NCBI GenBank assembly: GCA_039714175.1
Contig: JBDLJV010000088.1
Coordinates: 1 to 8,401 of the forward strand
DNA length: 8,401 nucleotides
Direction of reading: 5' to 3'
From: B3-G11 sp039714175
GTDB lineage: Bacteria; Actinomycetota; Acidimicrobiia; Spongiisociales; UBA5794
This document shows positions 5,925 to 8,401 of the stretch, piece by piece (the stretch's first letter is position 1; every line of letters starts with the position of its first letter). The translations under genes and the position numbers were made by a program. A model generated the notes under the pieces. It was not told where the DNA came from and did no database searches. It was given only the letters and a program-made list of their open reading frames with translations.

Positions 5925-6752
5925 ATGCGGCGCATCGTTCTCCTCGTTACCTTGGCACTGATCGCGGCGGCGTGTTCGAGTGCTCCTGCTGTGGATCCGT
6001 TGATAGGGATCAGAGCTTCGACCGATCCTGCGATCGGTGACGACCGGTTGCTGTTTGCGGTGCACGAGATCGATGGGACACGTCGAGGTGGACCCGACGA
6101 GATCGTGTCGGTTGTCGCCTCGCCACTTGAGGCACCGGACGTGGAGATCTCCGCGGAGGCAGAGTACGCGTGGATAGTTCCCGACGCTCTCGGCCTCTAC
6201 CTCATTGATCTTCCGTTCGACAGAGCAGGCACTTGGCAGATCGACTTCTCAATCTCAACGGGAGAGCCGACCACGCCGTTCCTGATCGATATCCAAGCTG
6301 ATCCTCTGACGGTAGCGATCGGTGAGTCCGCCCCGTCAGTAGTGACTCCCACCGTCTCTGACACACCGATCGAAGACCTCACCACGGATCATGATCCACT
6401 GGTAGCGCTGTATGAGATGTCCCTCGACGTTGCGCTCACGAATGGACACAAGACAGTGATCCTGTTCGCGACCCCGGCGTTCTGCACCTCGGCGGCCTGT
6501 GGCCCGATGCTCGCGACCACGAAGGACCTGTCGGAGGCGTATCCCGACGTGAACTTCCTGCACATCGAGGTGTACGGCGGCTTCAACGAACCCGGATTCG
6601 CCCCCGACCTCGAACATCTGGTGCCCGCAGTGGTTGCCTACGGACTGCCGACCGAACCGTGGGTGTTCGTTGTGGATGAGCAGGGCATGGTCACCGGCCG
6701 TTTCGACGGCGTACTCGGTGATGGCGAAGTCGAAGCGCTGCTGGACAACTGA
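5925..6752 (+). CDS. Thioredoxin-fold lipoprotein with CX4C pair
   Basis: A 275-aa exported protein. Residues 1-16 are a signal peptide (basic MRR, then a hydrophobic stretch) ending in AAAC-SS, with Cys17 the likely lipidated residue, so it would sit outside the cytoplasmic membrane. Residues 38-125 look like a beta-sandwich (FAVHEID, SAEAEYAWIVPDALGLYLID, AGTWQIDFSI). Residues 160-275 fit a thioredoxin-like fold: VILFATPAFCTSAACGPM (178-195) carries Cys187 and Cys192, FLHIEVY (211-217) is a following strand, and TEPWVFVVDEQG (243-254) offers the cis-proline loop with Pro245. The CX4C spacing differs from the CXXC of thioredoxin, so disulfide chemistry is likely but unproven; a metal-binding role is the alternative. 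The start is ATG at 5925, at the signal peptide. There is no Shine-Dalgarno sequence, and TACGTT at 5912-5917 could drive a leaderless mRNA. The next gene overlaps by one base. Confidence 0.88.
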   Translation: MRRIVLLVTLALIAAACSSAPAVDPLIGIRASTDPAIGDDRLLFAVHEIDGTRRGGPDEIVSVVASPLEAPDVEISAEAEYAWIVPDALGLYLIDLPFDRAGTWQIDFSISTGEPTTPFLIDIQADPLTVAIGESAPSVVTPTVSDTPIEDLTTDHDPLVALYEMSLDVALTNGHKTVILFATPAFCTSAACGPMLATTKDLSEAYPDVNFLHIEVYGGFNEPGFAPDLEHLVPAVVAYGLPTEPWVFVVDEQGMVTGRFDGVLGDGEVEALLDN

Positions 6753-7075
6753 TGCTGTTGCATCTGCGTCTCGTGTTCATCGTCGTGGTTCTCGCTGGCC
6801 TGGCCATTGGCTGCTCGAATGACGCTGGAGCGGATGGAGCGATCGCCGGTGTTGTTTCCGAGGTCACCGGAACCGATGAGGTCGTCGAGAGCTTCGTCGT
6901 CCTCGACGCGAACGGTGACAGCCATCGATTTGCTCCGGCACCGGACATGGTCGTGTCCGGGACATCCCAGACGATGCGAGATCTTGTTGTCTCAGGCGAC
7001 GAAGTCAGCGTCACCTACGAGACCGGAACCGATGGTCACCTCATCGCTACAGACGTCATCATCGTTGATCGTTGA
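6752..7075 (+). CDS. Small lipoprotein, beta-rich (DUF5666-like)
   Basis: A 107-aa protein whose ATG (6752) overlaps the stop of the thioredoxin-fold lipoprotein gene (TGATG), so the two are co-transcribed and translationally coupled. A signal peptide (residues 1-20, LVFIVVVLAGLAIG) precedes Cys21, a plausible lipobox. The mature part of about 85 residues alternates beta strands: GAIAGVVSEVTG, VVESFVVLDANGDSHRF, VSGTSQTMRDLVVSGDEVSV and HLIATDVIIVD. This pattern recalls small OB-like or DUF5666-type extracytoplasmic domains; no function is known. The last three codons and the TGA stop (7073-7075) are part of heptanucleotide array 3, so the C-terminus VDR is written by repeat DNA. Confidence 0.85.
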   Translation: MLLHLRLVFIVVVLAGLAIGCSNDAGADGAIAGVVSEVTGTDEVVESFVVLDANGDSHRFAPAPDMVVSGTSQTMRDLVVSGDEVSVTYETGTDGHLIATDVIIVDR

Positions 7076-7149
7076 TCGTTGATCGTTGATCGTTGATCGT
7101 GCATCGTGCATCGTGCATCGTGCATCGACAAACGACAAACGATGAACGC
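7059..7149. repeat. Heptanucleotide array 3 (13 units) between convergent stops
   Basis: Units in register: TCATCGT, five TGATCGT, three GCATCGT, GCATCGA, two CAAACGA, TGAACGC. CG occurs every 7 bases from 7063 to 7147, and the phase even persists at 7154, 7161 and 7168 inside the convergent gene. The array covers all but the last base of the gap between the stop of the small lipoprotein gene (7075) and the stop of the convergent membrane protein gene (7151). The left part 7077-7099 can pair with 7126-7148 at 18 of 23 positions, and TGCA-TCG-TGCA mini-hairpins lie between them, so a bidirectional terminator is plausible. TGA appears in all three plus-strand frames. Confidence 0.93.
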
Positions 7150-7150
7150 T

Positions 7151-7678
7151 CTACGCCGACCGGTCGACGGTCTCAGCGTGGAGAGAGTCGTCCTCAGCCG
7201 TGACCGGCGGCCGTGCGAGGATGTACGAGAGCCACACGATGATGCCTCCGGCAACGAGGCCGACGAGGCCTGAGAGAAGGACCATCCGCACTACGCCGAT
7301 CGAGGCCCTGCCATCAGCGATATCGCCCAAGGTGACGATGCCCAGCGGGAAGACGGCCATTGCAATCACCGGGACGATCACGAGGCCCAATGGGGCGATC
7401 ACGCCAAGGGAAGCGGACTCGGAGTCCGGATCGATGACCCGGCTGACGGCCTTTGTTGCGATCGAAGCCACCAAGCCACCGATCGCACCAGCGACCAGGA
7501 CGGTGAGCCACATGGCTGATGCTGGTGGTGCGAACACCGGAACAACCTGGTCGCCTTCGACGATCGCGCCCATCGACGGCACACCGCCGGTTGCCCCGAC
7601 GAAGAGCATCAGGGCGAGGGCGAGAACGAGGCCGGTGACGGCGCCGACGATCAGTGCGGTGGTGTAGCTGGGCTTCAT
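7151..7678 (-). CDS. Four-helix membrane protein of unknown function
   Basis: A 175-aa protein that I do not recognise. Four hydrophobic segments are visible: about 6-28 (TTALIVGAVTGLVLALALML), 53-76 (ASAMWLTVLVAGAIGGLVAS), 91-116 (LGVIAPLGLVIVPVIAMAVF) and 128-154 (IGVVRMVLLSGLVGLVAGGI). The loops contain acidic patches (DPDSESAS at 83-90) and the tail is hydrophilic (PPVTAEDDSLHAET), probably cytoplasmic. Gly-rich helices with GxxxG-like spacing suggest tight helix packing. The start is ATG at 7678-7676, without a ribosome binding site but with a good -10 box eight bases upstream. It converges on the lipoprotein operon and lies downstream of the exported-protein gene on the same strand, 87 bases away with its own likely promoter. 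Confidence 0.8.
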   Translation of the reverse strand: MKPSYTTALIVGAVTGLVLALALMLFVGATGGVPSMGAIVEGDQVVPVFAPPASAMWLTVLVAGAIGGLVASIATKAVSRVIDPDSESASLGVIAPLGLVIVPVIAMAVFPLGIVTLGDIADGRASIGVVRMVLLSGLVGLVAGGIIVWLSYILARPPVTAEDDSLHAETVDRSA

Positions 7679-7686
7679 GGCGGGTG

Positions 7687-7692
7687 ATTGTA
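7687..7692 (-). promoter_or_regulatory. Putative -10 box for the four-helix membrane protein gene
   Basis: On the minus strand the hexamer reads TACAAT (5/6 of TATAAT) and ends eight bases before the ATG at 7678. The transcript would start within one or two bases of the start codon, that is, essentially leaderless. No clear -35 is found at 16-18 bases. Confidence 0.45.
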
Positions 7693-7730
7693 CTTCGTCG
7701 GAAGTCCGAACGCCGCGCTCCTGAGGTCAG

Positions 7731-7772
7731 GTGCCGGGAACCGGAAAGCGACTACCGATGACCGATCATCGA
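7731..7772. repeat. Heptanucleotide array 4 (6 degenerate units)
   Basis: Units in register: GTGCCGG, GAACCGG, AAAGCGA, CTACCGA, TGACCGA, TCATCGA. CG falls at 7735, 7742, 7749, 7756, 7763 and 7770. The units are diverged but keep the NNNNCGN frame of the other arrays. The array overlaps the last Arg codon and the TGA stop (7768-7766) of the minus-strand exported-protein gene. The remaining spacer to 7679 holds only the -10 box of the next gene. Confidence 0.6.
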
Positions 7773-8401
7773 TTGCAGACGTCGGGGGCATAGATGCCAA
7801 CGACTCGATCATCGTCGCTGTCGCCCTGGACCGGTCCCCAGAGGAGGAGATTGCCACTCGTTGAACCCTCAACGAGGTAGACGTCCCCCAGCTTCGCATC
7901 GACCTGGAATGACACGTTTTCGCCCTTGTAGATTTCCTTGAGGTCCGCAACGGTGTCGCCCACCTTCAAGCCACTCAGCGTCTCGACGTTGGCGGCAGGA
8001 TCGGTGACATCGCCGAACGCGAGATCCTGGCGGTAGCCACTGAAGATCTCCTGACCTCCCGGCTTCGTGACGACCGCTGCGAACGTGCCGAACGTGATGA
8101 TTCGTTCGAAGTCACCGGCGCAGACGCCGTATCCGCCAGTTGAAATCTGCCAACCCGTGTCCTCCGTCGAGGGTCCGAAGGATGCAACGAGACGTCCGAT
8201 TGCTGTGGCTGCATCCATGTTGAAGACGATGTCCGGAATGTTGTTGTCGTTGACACGAAGGCCGTCGGTGATCATCTTGAGCTTTTCGACAGGAATCGCC
8301 GGCTCCACGGGCGGGTACGGATCAGCTTGGGGGATCGTCGTTGTGGCCGATCCGTCGGTTGTCGACGTCGTGCCGGATCCATCGGTTGTCGTCGTCGTGC
8401 C
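7766..8401 (-). CDS. Exported protein of unknown function, 5' end outside window
   Basis: The frame is open to the window edge; 211 residues are visible and the N-terminus is missing. The visible part starts with a low-complexity Thr/Ser/Gly-Asp linker (residues 1-22) and a Pro-rich stretch (QADPYPPVEPAIP), typical of the spacer after a signal peptide or lipobox in actinobacterial secreted proteins. The GTG at 8308 is an internal Val, not a start. The C-terminal domain, about 170 aa, has strands and motifs such as DAATAIGRLVASFGPSTEDTG, GYGVCAGDFERI, FSGYRQD and LSGLKVGDTVADLKEIY. Cys94 and Cys209 could form a disulfide. I have seen similar layouts in hypothetical secreted actinobacterial proteins but cannot name a function. 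The stop lies in heptanucleotide array 4. Confidence 0.8.
   Translation of the reverse strand, partial: GTTTTTDGSGTTSTTDGSATTTIPQADPYPPVEPAIPVEKLKMITDGLRVNDNNIPDIVFNMDAATAIGRLVASFGPSTEDTGWQISTGGYGVCAGDFERIITFGTFAAVVTKPGGQEIFSGYRQDLAFGDVTDPAANVETLSGLKVGDTVADLKEIYKGENVSFQVDAKLGDVYLVEGSTSGNLLLWGPVQGDSDDDRVVGIYAPDVCNR
8348..8401 (-). repeat. 27-bp coding repeat in the Thr-rich linker
   Basis: Two adjacent 27-base copies (8375-8401 and 8348-8374) encode GTTTTTDGS and GTTSTTDGS; a degenerate third copy (8321-8347) encodes ATTTIPQAD. The first 21 bases of the two copies differ at only a couple of positions. The unit is a multiple of three and unrelated to the 7-base arrays. Further copies may lie beyond the window edge. 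Confidence 0.6.

Noticed and set aside
659..7075. Possible selenocysteine read-through of the TGA stops in this window.
   Set aside because: Beyond each TGA checked (659, 2019, 6750, 7073) the frame soon closes, overlaps another gene or enters repeat DNA; no conserved Sec context is seen.

Overview
The window looks like a stretch of a GC-rich actinobacterial chromosome. The grounds are a FadD15-type acyl-CoA ligase, secreted proteins with Thr/Ser/Gly-Asp linkers, short lipoproteins, and several genes whose -10 box sits so close to the start codon that the mRNA is probably leaderless. The class (perhaps Acidimicrobiia) is a guess from gene style. No phage, transposase, CRISPR or rRNA sequence is visible.

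Left part (1-2400). Two minus-strand genes are translationally coupled by a 4-base overlap: an enoyl-CoA hydratase/isomerase-family protein and an ornithine cyclodeaminase/mu-crystallin-family dehydrogenase cut off by the window edge. A plus-strand two-CBS-domain protein with a strong ribosome binding site diverges from them. It converges on a small minus-strand ferredoxin that has Asp at one cluster-ligand position.

Centre (2400-5075). A 92-nt selenocysteine tRNA gene (selC, anticodon UCA) lies on the plus strand, divergent from the ferredoxin. It shows that the organism probably decodes UGA as selenocysteine, although no selenoprotein or selA/selB/selD gene is visible here. A long-chain fatty acyl-CoA ligase follows on the minus strand, and a membrane-anchored XRE-type helix-turn-helix protein diverges from it.

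Right part (5076-8401). A TauE/SafE-family permease (minus) diverges from a two-gene lipoprotein operon (plus): a thioredoxin-fold lipoprotein with a CX4C pair and a small beta-rich lipoprotein. A four-helix membrane protein (minus) converges on that operon. Upstream of it is the C-terminal part of an exported protein that runs off the window.

The most striking feature is not a gene. Four intergenic spaces (2573-2607, 5798-5916, 7059-7149 and 7731-7772) hold tandem heptanucleotide arrays. Their units differ, but nearly all fit the register NNNNCGN, with a CG dinucleotide exactly every 7 bases (5, 17, 13 and 6 consecutive units). One array makes up 119 of the 132 bases between the divergent permease and lipoprotein genes. 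Another fills all 75 bases between two convergent stop codons and supplies one of those stops. This resembles in style the heptameric STRR repeats of heterocystous cyanobacteria, but the units differ. It may be a dispersed repeat family with roles in promoter spacing, termination or nothing at all.
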